Source of the DNA: Cristatella mucedo
Taxonomy: Eukaryota; Bryozoa; Phylactolaemata; Cristatellidae
Direction of reading: 5' to 3'
Assembly (NCBI GenBank): GCA_009760855.2
Contig: WPIO01000003.1
Span: forward strand, 14,702,911 to 14,766,910
Length of the DNA stretch: 64,000 bases
Shown here: positions 36,350 through 48,109 of the stretch, piece after piece
How positions within the stretch are numbered: the stretch's first letter is position 1
How the letters are laid out: every line of letters begins with the position of its first letter
The notes under the pieces: model-generated
Seen by the model: the letters and a program-made list of their open reading frames with translations, nothing else
The model's database searches: none
What the model was told of the DNA's origin: nothing
Position numbers and translations under genes: made by a program

Positions 36350-36631
36350 TGTAGTTTGAGTGTATGCCAGCTCCTCTAATGAGTCTGTGATGTGGCATGG
36401 ACACCGGCCGGTAACCCCTGGTGGCCAGATGGTGAATTCACCATCAGGGTCGGCCGCTGCACAGTTGTTGTCCTCGATGAATCATCGGGGTCAACCAGAG
36501 GAGTGGGGGAGGAGAGACTCTAGTGTGAGAAGGGGGCGAAGGCAGTCGTGCGTTTTGCTGCTCCGTGCCTTGTACAATAAACCGTTGGTGTTGTTCATCG
36601 GCTGGCTCTCTGATGGGCGAACCGAACCACA
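36350..36631 (+). repeat. 3' LTR with AATAAA signal
   Basis: TGTAGTTTGAGTG...GGCGAACCGAACCACA, preceded by the polypurine tract at 36341-36349. Contains AATAAA at 36576-36581. Confidence 0.72.
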
Positions 36632-37009
36632 TCTTACTCGTCGCTTTCACCCTCGCCCAAGTCCCACTGGGGAACAAGGGCAAGGGACGGTTGTGGTTAG
36701 CAACGTTAGCGTGCTGCAACGGTCAGACAATTCTCTCTAGAGAATACTATCGTAGCTATTGAGATTAACGCTGCGCTCGAGTATCCGGTTAATTCCCAGC
36801 AGACATGGAGTGTCGCCGAAGCTTTTGGGCTTCGCATTCTGCAACGCATTTGATTTTGCTTCTCAATAAGAAAACAACATATCGCTCCTGCAGAAATCAG
36901 GCCACGGTAGCGTACTAAAGACCATTTAAGTACTGCGACAATAAGCCTTTATTTGGTGACCAAAATTGCAATAAGGACCTGTATAGTTCGTGCTTGCTTT
37001 GGGTATGAT

Positions 37010-38010
37010 GTGATGTAATATAATTTAATGTATCTCCGCTTGTAACTCCACAAAGCCATACAGACTATGTAAGTGTTACGAAGGAGAGTTTTATATAGCC
37101 CTTTTAGAGCCTAAGCGGCTTTCGGTACGCATTCGGTAGCCAACAGACTTCGTCTCACGCAACAAAGAGAAAGTGGGAAGCATAGCAGAGTCAGGAGAGC
37201 AGTTGAGGTAGTGAGTAGCATGGAAGTAGCACCTCAGGACCGCTGAAAATGATGAGCCATAGTCGGCAGCAGGAGAGTATTGCCGTTGCGTAAGAATTAT
37301 GGAAGAGAGCTCCACAGCCTAGGACCTGCAAAGCTAAAGCTTCTGTCGCCAACACTCTTTGAGCGGAGGAATGGAACAGCTAATTGATTGTCCACACAGG
37401 ACCTGAGAGCGTATGGAGGCTGAAACTGGCGCAGCAGTTCAGCTAGGTACGAAGGAGCCAAGCCGTGGCGGGCCTTGTGGCTCAGCGTAAGAACTTTGTT
37501 CTGTATCCGTTGCTCAACCGGCACCCATCCTTGCTCTTTTAGCAAAGGAGACACGTGCTCAAACTTCTGGGACTTGAAGACTAGCCTTGCAGCCATATTC
37601 ATAGTCAGCAGCAGTAGCCTAGTTGCTTTCTTTGGTAGCCCAGCCTATAGGGAATTACAATAATCAAGCCGAGACAGAACTAAGGATATAGTTAATTTTT
37701 TTACAAGCCACTGTGGAAGGCAGCTCCTAATCTTTGATAGAGATCGGACGTAATGGCTAGCTGTATAAGCAGTCTTCTGAATGAAGCTTTTAAAATTTAG
37801 ACAGCAGTAAGAAACGACACTTAAATTTCGAGCACGTGATGGTCGCACAACAGCATCAACTATTAGAAGAGCAAAGCCTACTAATCTAGCCACACGCTTA
37901 GGGTGTCCTATGAGCAGCAATTCATTTTTATCGTCATTTAGTTTTAAGAAATTCTCCGCGCGATAAACGTTCTCTGTTTTTAGCTTAGCTATTGTGTAGC
38001 CCATATATAT
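37010..38010 (-). mobile_element. LINE family B 3' copy
   Basis: A second CR1/L2-type LINE family. Element-strand peptides are NMAARLVFKSQKFEHVSPLL, LTLSHKARHGLAPSYLAELL, FLRSKSVGDRSFSFAGPRLW, and upstream FLKLNDDKNELLLIG. The 3' end runs through CTTTATGGAGTTAC-like sequence into pentamer-like TACATTA repeats rather than (ATT)n. Confidence 0.8.
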
Positions 38011-38087
38011 TGACTACATTTTCTAACGAATTACAACGGTGATTGTCAATAACATCATTGGTATTATCAATTAAGTATATATGAATA

Positions 38088-38210
38088 ACATCATGTTTTG
38101 TATAGTGCTATGAGATAACTTAATCTCAAGCCAGGTGCATCGTATATGCCTCAGGCCTGGAGCCTAAGTCGGCAAAGATGAGCACTTTAACCCCATCACG
38201 GATCTCTGTT
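38088..38210 (-). mobile_element. SINE B, degenerate copy
   Basis: TTGTATAGTGCTATGAGATA, ACTTAATCTCAAGCCAGGTG, then CAGGCCTGGAGCCTAAGTCG and GAGCACTTTAACCC, the reverse of the SINE B order. Heavily mutated. Confidence 0.55.
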
Positions 38211-38824
38211 AACCTCTGCCAAGTGTCCCTACCATCTGGCTTGTACATTAGTAGTATTCATAGCCCTGAACATGTGAGATATGACACGGCTAGCTAGGGG
38301 TCAACAAGGTGAGCCAAATCTGTCCTTTGACTTGGGGTCATGATGAGCGGTGAATTAGGTCAAGGCAGTCAGTGAAGAACTCTAAAAAAATCCAAGCGTT
38401 GACTTCGTAATGGATTGGAACACTCGCCTCCCTAACTATGGAGTCCTGGCGTTCCTGAAGACCACGTCTGGCCACCGAAGAACAAGAGATACCGGCTGCC
38501 AGGATGCTTAAGTGTCTCGGCATTCCGCGTACTCCCTTAGTCGTGCTTTGTATATAGCCCCCTGCAAGTTTTGTTGACTGTTACATGTACTGCAGCAGGC
38601 CCTTGCTCTGACCTACAGCCAGTCCCATCTTGGGCGTTGGTGCATTGAGGCTCCCGGGCAACAAAGTCAGTTACTGACAGATCGATAATTCGGCGTCTAT
38701 TCTAACGATTGTATTTAGGGTTCCTAATAGTGTTATTTAGTTCCTCTGTTGTTGTTTGCGAATGTGACGGATGTAAAGACTTAATTAATCAAACAATCGT
38801 TCCTCAGTGCTATTCTTGAGATAG

Positions 38825-40640
38825 CCACCTGACAGTCGAGTCAGAAAATGAAGGGGCCTGAAAGTGAATGATAGAACCTTAAAGCCGATATGCTGCTTGA
38901 CTTGGGAGCCAGTGCTGGTCGGCGAGAAGTGGTTTGCTATGGCAACTACGACGCTCACTACAGACAAGCCTAGCTGCAGAGTTTTGCACCAGCTGTAAGC
39001 ACCTGCTTGCACAGGCCGGTTGACTAGCAAGCAGTGAGTTACAGAAGTCAAGATGGAATAATATACAAAATATTATTGATTGGTATAGCGCCCCAAGAAA
39101 GCTGAATCTCTATTCAGGCACTTCACATGTGCCTCGGGGCTCGAGCCAACGACCTTAGCCAAACCTTGGTCGGAGCGAGCACCTTAACCACTGGAATACC
39201 ACAAAGGCATGGATCAATTTAGATCTACATATCCCTATCTAAATAAGTCCGAATTTAAGCAATGCTATGTAGCTGAAAGTATAGAGACTTGACTGTGGAG
39301 CAGATGTGGTCGTCTAATGAAATATCACTTTGGAACATGGCACCTAGATCACATGCAGATTCGACAGGCCGGTGCAGGCAGAGCCGATTTTGAAAATTTG
39401 CCTTTCCAATTTCTAAATCGCACTTTGTTTGCCCATAACTACTAGGTTGGTTTTATCAACATTCAATTTAAGAAAGTTTTCTGCCACCCATGTGCAGATG
39501 CCATCAATACATGCAGCAAGTGAGTTGAGGGAATCCGACGTGCTCAAGGGTTGGGAGGGATCAAAGCTAAGGTACAACTGAGTGTCAGCCGTATAGAAGT
39601 AAATACCTAGATTGCGCCTGGAAATCACATCGGCAAGAGGGAGAGTATAAACAGTGAAAGAACTGAGCCAAGCACAGATCCTTAAAGTACCTCATACTTC
39701 AAGGGCTACTCGGATGATCTTTGTCCACTCACATCAATACTCTAGAGCTCCCATTGAGATAGGATCTGAACGATTGCAATGCAGTGCCAGTCATGCCCAT
39801 GTGAGATGAGAGACGCTATAGAAGGACTTGGTAATCGGTAGCATCAAAAGTAAAAAGCTACCAAAAGATCAAGAAAAATAAGCAGAGGTACCCACGTCTG
39901 CATTCCCATGTCTGCATTCCTAAGTAGGTCGCTGTACATCCAAAACAATACTGACGCTGTGGGGTGATAAGCTTTAAAAACCAGACAGGGATTTTCTAGC
40001 AAGGTTTAAAGTTTCCATGTACGAGTTCGGCTAGTCTACTACGACTCGTTCCAGTTTCTTTGATAGGAATTTTAGAATGGAGACTGGGCGGAAGTTGCTA
40101 AAATTATCTTGGTCTGGTGTGGCTTTCTTAAGTAGTGGCCTGACTAAAGCCTTTTTTTGAAAGGTGGTGGGATACGACCTGAGGCAAACGATATATTTAA
40201 GATGTTAGTTGTGTACGGAAGCAGCAGATCAATGTATCGTAGAAGCAGGACAGTGAGAATAGAGTCCAAAGAATTAGTTGTCTTCTTTGACTGGGATATG
40301 AACTTCAGGACGAGGTCACTCATGGCCTTCGTTGAGAGACATTAAGGTGCTGCGTGGAATTGAGGGAGAGGAGTCTTGTGGGGTTTTTGTTGAGTAACAG
40401 GAGTCAAGAAGGAATGCCGTTACCTTATGAATGGACTCTGAGCTTGTCTTGCGTGCAGCCAAAGAACCTAGAAAAGCAATCAGCTAGATTTTTACAAGGT
40501 TTACTAGGCAAGGATCTATCCTGGGAGCAGCTAAGAAGACGATTTATCGTAGACATCCGCATTCTTTATTGGGCATACAATTTCTTTTATCTGGTCGTTC
40601 CTAATGACATTTCGCACATCGTCACTAAGGGGTAGCAGCG
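38825..40640 (-). mobile_element. L2-like LINE copy interrupted by a SINE
   Basis: Contains the RT C-terminal region (38830-39055) and, after the SINE at 39061-39203, the DDH region, the LKLNVDKTNLVVMGK segment (39413-39628) and upstream RT to about 40640. Both ends are degenerate and the 3' tail is lost. Confidence 0.8.
39061..39203 (-). mobile_element. SINE B inserted in a LINE
   Basis: Reverse complement gives AGTGGTTAAGGTGCTCGCTC, GGCTCGAGCCCCGAGGC and GTGCCTGAATAGAGATTC. TGGAATA flanks it on both sides, a likely 7-bp target duplication within the LINE copy. Confidence 0.78.
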
Positions 40641-41324
40641 ACATGCTTTTTCTAGAACCTAATTTTACCTGGTTTTCTTGGTTGGGTTTGCTTACCTAAG
40701 AAAGATTGAGTTAATCTTACTAAACGGAAAGGGTCGCACTACAACCAGCAATCACGACTCGTGAGTCTTTTGTGTGCTTTTGCTGTGTGTCTTGGCATGA
40801 TAATTGTCTGCTTTTGCATGCTTGCTCAAGCAGGATACTTTGATTTTCATTAGATCCTAGTTATTATTTCTCCTGTAGAGAGTTGTAAAGTGCCTAAAAT
40901 CAGAGTTCTCTTTGGGTGCTGTACAAAAGAGCTACTACTATCGATACTAAAAAATCGGGAGCAATAAACCCACTTACCTCACTGCGATGCGATCCCTCTT
41001 ACATGGATCGCTCTTTAACGCTACTAAAAGACGAGACTGTTGCACCCTCAAAAAGCCTAGATCGCTGTACCCAGGTATGCGTTTTAAAATTGCCTTAGTC
41101 TAGTTGATCAAGTCAGTCCACAGGCAAGTCAGCTTTCTTTCAACTTTTTATTATTACAAGCTCGGGTTCCCTTAAAAAAAGAGTATCATGGAAAAGTTAC
41201 CCAATGCATTCTCTAGACATTTGCACAAATCTGTTTGTGGTTTATTTTAACAACTATATAAAACACCTACAGATAGTGCAAAACTAGGCATCTAGGTTTT
41301 TCTATAGTAAAAGTCGCAACTTCT

Positions 41325-41600
41325 CATTATACCACATCTCTCCAACCTGCACTGGCTTTCTGTCAAGGATTGTATCGGCATCAAGGTCTCCTACATCACT
41401 CATATGCCCTTTACTTATCACATCATTTAGTAGGTCCCTGTGATTCGACCTGTATGTGCTTTTGCCTGCTGACACTGTGTATGCTGCCACTAACCACACT
41501 TGCATGCTGACCTTGTGCATCAGTTCTCTGATGGTGCTTTATCAAGAGTCCTATTATCATTTTATTATTATATTATTATTCTTATTATACGTTATTATTA
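41325..41600 (+). mobile_element. L2-like LINE 3' copy with internal deletions
   Basis: ACCACATCTCTCCAACCTGC, then the 3' UTR (GGTCCCTGTGATTCGACC), GTTCTCTGATGGTGCTTTAT and (ATT)n. Another degenerate piece (CCTGAAGCCTGGAGCTC) continues at about 41690-42060. A solo tail sits at 40865-40945. Confidence 0.7.
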
Positions 41601-42404
41601 TGTTTCATATTCCTATTATTCCCTCCGACTCACCCATCTGAATTACTTGCTCACTTAAAATTCCCTTTTACAATTCATTCGTCTGACTTGGCTGGTTAAG
41701 GTGTGCCTAAAATCCTAAAATCCCTCCAAAACAGTGCTTTCATTTCCTATACCCCTGAAGCCTGGAGCTCACCATCGGCTTACATATCCTGACTTGATAA
41801 CAGTAAAATTAAACCCACATGTTCACTCACCTGCTTTGTTCACATTATGTTTCCTTACCGTGCTTCTTCACGTGATACAATCGTTTCTGCTACTGCTACT
41901 GATAAGTTACTTTGGTTACTTTCCAGCCTATGTGGAGTGCCCCAGCAAAAGATTTTAGATCTGCTACAATGCAAATTTATTATAACTATTTCATTTATTA
42001 GTATTTTTAATGCAGCATTGTTATACGCTGCTTCTCGTTGGCATTATAATTAGAAGTAATCTTAGCGTATCGCCGTGCTGGCTGAATTTTGGTTCACAAA
42101 AGAAATGCAAGGTAGGAAAACGCTTCTGCCCTTGAACGTAGAGCATTAGGGTAGAGCAGTTTCGGTAGGATCATTTAGAAAGCTTAGCTCAGGTAGATGG
42201 GCTTGAGAGCCAACCGTGGCATTTTCGCCGCCTGTCGTGCTGCGCTTCGCAGGAGTGCCCGGCCGATGGCGGCAGACGACGAGTCAAACTCAGCCTAATA
42301 TCTCTTTGAGAATATTGTCTCAACCCTCCTTCCGGCAATCGAACGTTAAGTGGGCGAGCCTCAGCAGACGATTAATGGTGGTAGTACTTCACCGTGAAAA
42401 TTTT

Positions 42405-42560
42405 TAGCTGATTTAACTGCATCATTTGTATGAGCCTTAACGGCTATCACCATCGCTTACAGTTGGCAATAAAATTCACCCATTATGATATTCGAACCCG
42501 CGACCTGAGGTTGAGAAGAGCGAGCACCTTACGTCCTGGGCTGTCACAGCCCACTAGTAG
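42405..42560 (-). mobile_element. SINE A copy
   Basis: CAGCCCAGGACGTAAGGTGC head, CGCGGGTTCGAATATC B-box, TGATAGCCGTTAAGGCTCAT body, in reverse complement. Confidence 0.75.
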
Positions 42561-44199
42561 TTCCAGATGTCAGGCCCAAAACTGTAAACTCTTTCTTGGC
42601 ATTCTTTACCTTTTGTCTAATATATATACTTAAGACCAAGACGATTCTCGCTCAAGGCAGCCAGCGTCCGACAGTTGCTTCACTCGATTTTGTTAAAACC
42701 TGGGAGGTGGGCGGGCACTCATGCCACCTATCAATGACTACGGAAGAGCCTGCGACGAGCGGTGAAGAAGGGTTTGACTGATGCCACCGAACACATTTAT
42801 ATAGCCCGGCGACATGCATTTTGTTGGTGTGTGTTCGTGCGTGTGTCGCACGTACGTGTATGTGTATGAGCGAGCGTGTGTAGAGCTCGCTCGCGTGCGT
42901 GTGCGCTACCGGCTTGGAACTTGGCAAGGTGTTGAGTCTAGTCTTTCCTACCTCCGGTTAGTGAGTGGAAGGAACGTTTTCGGTTAGCAAAACAGCCTTC
43001 CTAGCTCCGATCTCTGTGCAGGAGATAAAAGTGAGCGTCTTTTTCTGTTAGGAAGTAGACATCGGTGAAGCGACGATCGGAGCACGTGGGGTCTGAACCG
43101 ACGTGAAACTAGTCGCGATCTTCATGCTGCTCGGCCCCTTAGTCTATGCTGGTTGCGTCCCAGCAATAGCCGCCGTTGACCTGAGTACGGGGTCAGTGTT
43201 TCCTCCATAAGAGCTCCTTGTAAATTGGACCATGTCCGTGCGTTTCTCTTGGAAAGCGTTTGAGAGGAGCATGGTAACGAGACTAAATAAGACTCGCATC
43301 GACATTGTGCGCCGGCGTATGAAGATATATAAAATCCACAATTCGTGCTTAGCAACTAGATCTAGCGCACGCAAACGAACTTCCAATCCTAGCAATAGTG
43401 GGCTAGAATTGTACCTGAAACCCTCTATGCGTGGCGTTCTACTTGTTGCGCACCCAGAGCGACCTGCATTCAGGAGTGGGTTTCGCGTTCGAGCGGCGAC
43501 GGAGCCAGGGCGAACCCATCTCCCGCGAGGGTTCCGCATTACACTAAGCTATTCCCATGCACAGCATGAACGCCTCAAAAAAGTATACCTCATAAATTAA
43601 TCTTACTAGCCGCAATAGCTCGCTGCTATAACCGGGTCTTCACCCTTACAGGAATTAAAAATTCTTTCTCTTTCAGCGGGATGCTATGGTACCACAGCAC
43701 TTAAATGCAGGGACCAAGCAAGCCTCGTTCTCACAGCAGAGTTTAGGGTCACCCACGCTGTTATACACAAAAATATGTATGAGATTTTGCATTAACTTAC
43801 ATTTCTTACAGTGAAAAAAAAACTTCAGGCTTTAGTAGCCGAAAGCCGACGTTTTAAGTTCAGCTTTTGGGAGGGTGCCTTAAACAAATCTGAATGCAAA
43901 AACTCTGCTGTCAAACATAAAATGGTTCTTGGCTAGACTGTGTTAGTCGTTTGACTGAGATTCAGAGCTTTCTTGCAATCAAGCCAAAATAATTCCGTCA
44001 GAATTGTAGCTCTCTTATCAACTATGTTATCAGGAGCACTTGTGAGCAGACTATTTTATATCAGCTTCCTTCGCGGCCATGCTAAGTACGGTGCTCTACT
44101 TCAATAAGTCAGTCAATGCTGAACAATACAAGTAATATATGGCACTATATCTGGTGAATTTTCAGCAACATTGTCGAAAATTCACCGTAGGTACATCAG
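42561..44199. other. No recognised gene
   Basis: Contains a GTGT/GCGT-rich stretch (42820-42905) next to ATTTATATAGCCCGG, a possible TATA context. Overlapping ORFs near 43144-43600 match nothing I know. A short mutated element is possible. Confidence 0.4.
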
Positions 44200-44500
44200 C
44201 CTCATCATATATCTTCTTACGCAACGACATCTACTCTCCAAGTGCCGACTATGGCACATCTTTTTCAGCGGTCCTGAACTGCTACTTCTATGCTACTCAC
44301 TACCTCAACTGCTCTCTTAACTCTGCTATGCTTCCCACTTTCTCTTTGTTGCGTGAGACGAAGTCTGTTGGCTACCGAATGCGTAATGAAAGCCGCTTAG
44401 ACTGTGAGTGCGCTATACAAAACTCTCCTGCGTAACACCCACATGGTCTTTATGACTTTGTGGAGTTACTGACGGAGATACATATATCAATTAGTCAGGG
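44200..44500 (+). mobile_element. LINE family B 3' fragment
   Basis: SPSADYGTSFSAVLNCYFYA to SVGYRMRNESRL, then CTATACAAAACTCTCCTGCG and GGAGTTACTGACGGAGATAC. Only the 3'-most part is present. Confidence 0.72.
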
Positions 44501-44834
44501 TCGCCCTGGACTTCCGCCTGCCAACAACTTTCGGAATTCCTTAGTCGTCGCTTAAAATTAGTTGCTTGATGTACCTTCAAAGAATTGCGATTTAAAAACT
44601 ATGATTAATTATCTGTGCATTTTTTTAATAAGCTCATTTGAGGTTACTCATAGAGACGTACGGCGCCGTATCGTCTACTCCGATAGCGGCCCGTCTCCAC
44701 CATTGTTAGAAGGACAGTATCTATCTATGAGAATCCGTCGATGGCTACCATAATTAACTTTGAAGTTGTCTAGAGATGCGTAATTCATTTCTTTAGTTCT
44801 TTCGTGTACTTAAAACGGACAGACACTGTCAATT

Positions 44835-44916
44835 GGACTTCCCCCGGACATTTCCTCCTGGGCTAGGACATTCCCCCCGGGGTAGGACATTCCCCCCGGG
44901 GTAGGGCATTTCCTCG
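44835..44916 (+). repeat. GGACATTCCCCC short repeats
   Basis: Three to four tandem units of TAGGACATTCCCCCCGGGG. Inverted relatives (GGGGGAAATGTCCTACC) lie at 46016-46065 and 46845-46910, flanking the pogo MITE and a LINE. They could be subterminal repeats of an unrecognised DNA transposon. Confidence 0.55.
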
Positions 44917-45337
44917 CCTCTCGTATGGAAATGTCATGATATAACTGTCTTGTTTACATATCTTGCAAAAATATTGTATAGTATATAATATATAGCATAT
45001 TCCTACATTATGGTAATCAGAATTGCGGTCGCTGCGGCCCTGCTTTTCGGCAGACCACCAAGTGCAAAGTCAAAGCTCTACCACGGGCGGCCAGCATTAG
45101 ACGCTCTCAGCAGTAGCTGCGAGCGTGTAGCAGTATCCTCGGCCGCCGCCGACGCCACCACCGCTGCCCCTCACGACATCGGCACCGCCGGCTACCGCCC
45201 GTCCAAAGCTCACCACCGCCACAGTCGTTGCTGCACTGGGTGTCGCGCGTCGACCGCCGCCGCCGCCGATGCTGCGCTGGCCGCACCGCCTCTGTCGGTA
45301 GTGCTATCGAGTCGCCGTTTATACTGGGTTGTAAATA

Positions 45338-45978
45338 CAGTCATCCATCGTCACTTCGCACTTCGACTTTCGTGGCTTCACTCTATTGCGGTTTTTCAAA
45401 TATCTTCATTAAAAAGTTGATCGAGATCGTGAAAATAATACAGCGAGCGCTTGGTTGTCTGAGTCAATTACACACCCCTGCATCACAATTAAAATTAAAA
45501 CTACTGTACGTATGGGCTGTTGGTCTGTTTATTCGAGCAGCCCCACAAATCTTTCAGCGTCAGGTTCAGCCTCATTGAGAGCAGTAACCTTGCTCTTCTT
45601 TGCCGTGCAGTATACCTCTTCATCATCATCGAACAAATTGCTATATTTTCATAAGTTAGTGGTTGTGCAAAAACTGCATGCGTGTGTGTAATTAAATGTA
45701 CACTAAGAATAATGTAACGTTTGTAACGTCTAATAAATCTTATTATCCCTTAATTTGTCTAATATATTGGGTAATATGGGTGTAGTGGTGACTAAAAGGG
45801 TGTTAATTCATTTCCAGAGGGCTTTAATAATGTTAAAACCAAATTAGAGAGTCGTGAACAGGTTTTCTAAGCTCTAGTTACAAAGCATTCGATTTATCAG
45901 TAAATAATTGTACTTCACGGAAATTCACCTACCAGGCAGAGTCTGGAACGATTAACCGCGATAAACGAGGGACGGCTG
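45338..45978. mobile_element. pogo/Tigger-type MITE
   Basis: The left end CAGTCATCCATCGTCACTTC and the right end, reversed, CAGCCGTCCCTCGTTTATCG, are flanked by TA on both sides. The CGCACTTCGACTTTCGTGGC and CTCTATTGCGGTTTTTCAAA stretches match the well-known pogo/Tigger subterminal sequence. No transposase is present, only about 640 bases of filler. Confidence 0.72.
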
Positions 45979-46082
45979 TATATATCTGTATTCTTAGTTA
46001 TACATCCATCAACATAGGGGGAAATGTCCTACCCTGGGGGAATGTCCGGATGAAATGTCCTAGGGTCCACCACGGGGGGTCC

Positions 46083-46845
46083 GGCGAAAGCTTCATTCAG
46101 AAGACTGCTTCTACAGCTAGCCATCACGTCCAATCCCTATCCGAGATTAGGAGCTGTCATCCACAGTGGCTTGCAAAAATTAGCTCATTGGTTCTGTCTC
46201 GGCTTGATTATCGTAATTTCCTTTTGGTTGGGCTACCAAAGAAAGCAACTTGGCCACTGAAGCCGGCTATGAATGTGGCTGCAAGGCTAGTCTTTAAGTC
46301 CCAGTCCCAAGAGCAAAAGTTCTTACGCTGAGCCACAAGGCCCGCCACGGCTTGGCTCCTTCGTACCTAGCTGAACTGCTGCACCAGTTTCAGCCTCTTC
46401 GTGCCCTCAGGTTCTGTATGGACAATAAATTAGCTGTTCCATTCCTCCGTTTAAGTTGGCGACAGAAGCTTGAGCTCTGCAGGTCCTAGACAGTGGAGCT
46501 CGCTTCCACAATTCTCACGCAACGACAACTACTCTCCTGCTGCCGACTATGGCTAATCCTTTTCAGCGGTCCTGAACTGCTACTTCCATGCTACTCACAA
46601 CCTCAACTGCTCTCCTGATTCTGCTATGCTTCCTACTTTCTCTTTGTTAAGTGAGATGGAGTCTCTTGGCTACCGAATGCGTACCGAAAGCCGCTTAGCC
46701 CTAGAAAGAGATTGAGTTCTCTGAGGGCGCTTTATCGAGTGCATTATTATTATTAGGCTGTGAGTGCACTATACAAATCTCCTTTGTAACACACGCATAG
46801 TCTTTATGGCTTTGCGGAGCTACAGACGGAGATGCAACAACAACA
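46083..46845 (+). mobile_element. LINE family B 3' copy with nested L2-like tail
   Basis: Reads SFIQKTASTASHHVQSLSEI, LVLSRLDYRNFLLVGLPKKA, then the family B 3' region. At 46693-46755 an L2-like hairpin and (ATT)n tail is embedded, after which family B resumes (GGCTGTGAGTGCACTATAC). It ends close to the MST promoter. Confidence 0.78.
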
Positions 46846-46894
46846 GGGGGAAATGTCCTACAACCACCAGTTTATAGTTTTCCAAACCCCTCCC

Positions 46895-47019
46895 CCAGGG
46901 TAGGACCTAGACGGGCGGCGCTGCCCGGAGGTGAGAAAGCACTTCCGCCAGGAAGATGGTTGTGGCCTGCATTTTTAATGTGTAAAGTCTCCTGCTGTAC
47001 TATCACATTGAAAACGAAG
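46895..47019 (+). promoter_or_regulatory. Probable MST promoter region
   Basis: GC-rich stretch directly before the proposed start exon. It has a GGGCGG box and the palindrome-like GGGCGGCGCTGCCC near 46914-46927. ETS-type cores occur at 46941-46947 (ACTTCCG) and around 46950-46955 (AGGAAG), next to GAAGATGG, a YY1-like core. There is no TATA box. These are motif matches by eye only. Confidence 0.35.
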
Positions 47020-47036
47020 ATGTCATCTGCAACGAG
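47020..47036 (+). CDS. STK3/STK4: MST kinase exon 1 (start codon mini-exon), tentative
   Basis: ATGTCATCTGCAACGAG followed by GTGCGA, ending in phase 2 as the next exon requires, and reading MSSAT then ELKKL. The Kozak context is good (AAG before ATG). An in-frame upstream ATG at 46978 has a poor context (T at -3) and would add 14 residues. MST proteins have short, variable N-termini, so a five-codon exon is plausible. It is not proven. Confidence 0.45.
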
Positions 47037-47531
47037 GTGCGAGCTGTTAGCGCTATAGATCCATTAGATTAATGAGCCTGATCCCCTTCGGCAGTCCTTG
47101 CTAAATAACCAGTTGACCAACAGTAGTTTTCCGTGTGGGTTGTCCGGTAGTAAATCCTCGCCCTTGGTTAGCGGTCTTTCAATGACGCATTTGTCAGGCA
47201 TCTGAAATGGAACCTATTAATTCACCGTTAAGTGAAAGTTCTTGACCGTTCATAAGTTGTCCACTGCTCCTTAGTTGGTGCCTCGGTGGGACATACCTTT
47301 TGGTAATGCCGTATGTGTTAAGTAGCTCTCCTTCGTCTTCTCCTGCCATATCGTCACACCTTCGGCGAGCATATTGTTCAATTTAGCTAGTTGTATCGCT
47401 GTTTCACTGTGACTAAACCAGCTGAATTCTTTACATCGTTTCGAATCTCATGTATGCTCCGAGGTTGTTCACTCCATGGTGTTCAGACGTGCCTTTTGTT
47501 TGAATGTTATAATAAGTCGTTATTATTGCAG

Positions 47532-47612
47532 TGAACTTAAGAAGCTGAGTGATGAGCACCTTGCACGCCAACCTGATGAGGTGTTTGATATAATTTGTCG
47601 AATCGGAAAAGG
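47532..47612 (+). CDS. STK3/STK4: MST kinase exon 2: start of kinase domain, glycine loop
   Basis: Acceptor TATTATTGCAG|T, donor AAAAGG|GTAAGC (phase 2 to phase 2). It encodes ELKKLSDEHLARQPDEVFDI and IGKG, the first half of the glycine-rich loop, completed by SYG in the next exon. The loop reads GKGSYG instead of the usual family GEGSYG. Confidence 0.92.
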
Positions 47613-48109
47613 GTAAGCATATACAGGTCGAATGAGCTAATTTTGATTTTATAAATCGCGTGAAACTTACCGCATATCATTCATAAAACCTTACTTGCAT
47701 CGCATATATGTTGTGGCTTCTTAATGTGTTTCGGGATGATTGTTTTCCATTTCAATTTTTCTTGCTGTCTAGTGAGAGGAATAGGTTTAATGAACACACC
47801 AATGAAATAGCTCGTTTAGTCCATGCTAGGCATCAGTACACAGCACGATGAGACGCATCCGTAAATTTCACCGTGAAGTATTACGCAATTCTTATTAAAG
47901 TAAAGGTCAGCTGTTGATCCAGTGGCCTCATTTACACTCAAACGCAAAAGTATTTACAAGGGCCTGGGGATAACCCCATCAAGCTGCTATCTTATCCATC
48001 GATTCACACAAATATTTACCTAAATGCACTGAAAGCGTGCACACGATGTAACTTTATTGTTTTTTATTAATAGAACCAAGGTTATACATTCAGAAAGGGA
48101 TACCTACAT

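Larger units (their letters stand above)
34463..36631 (+). mobile_element. Non-autonomous LTR retrotransposon, gag only
   Basis: Near-identical LTRs of about 283 bp flank 1.6 kb of internal DNA. Each begins TG (TGTAGTTTGAG) and ends CA. A polypurine tract AAGGGGGCG directly precedes the 3' LTR. Inside are a decayed gag-like reading frame, an Ala-rich repeat array and short AT-rich repeats. No protease, RT or integrase is present. The two LTRs differ at roughly a dozen positions by eye, so the insertion is not brand new. No clear target duplication was seen. Confidence 0.72.

Noticed and set aside
43144-43600. Overlapping ORFs on both strands near 43.3 kb
   Set aside because: Arg-rich translations without a recognisable domain; neither strand shows a coding pattern I can support.
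45010-45420. 136-codon Ala/Ser-rich ORF
   Set aside because: It runs across the boundary of the pogo-type MITE and is low complexity, so it is not a gene.
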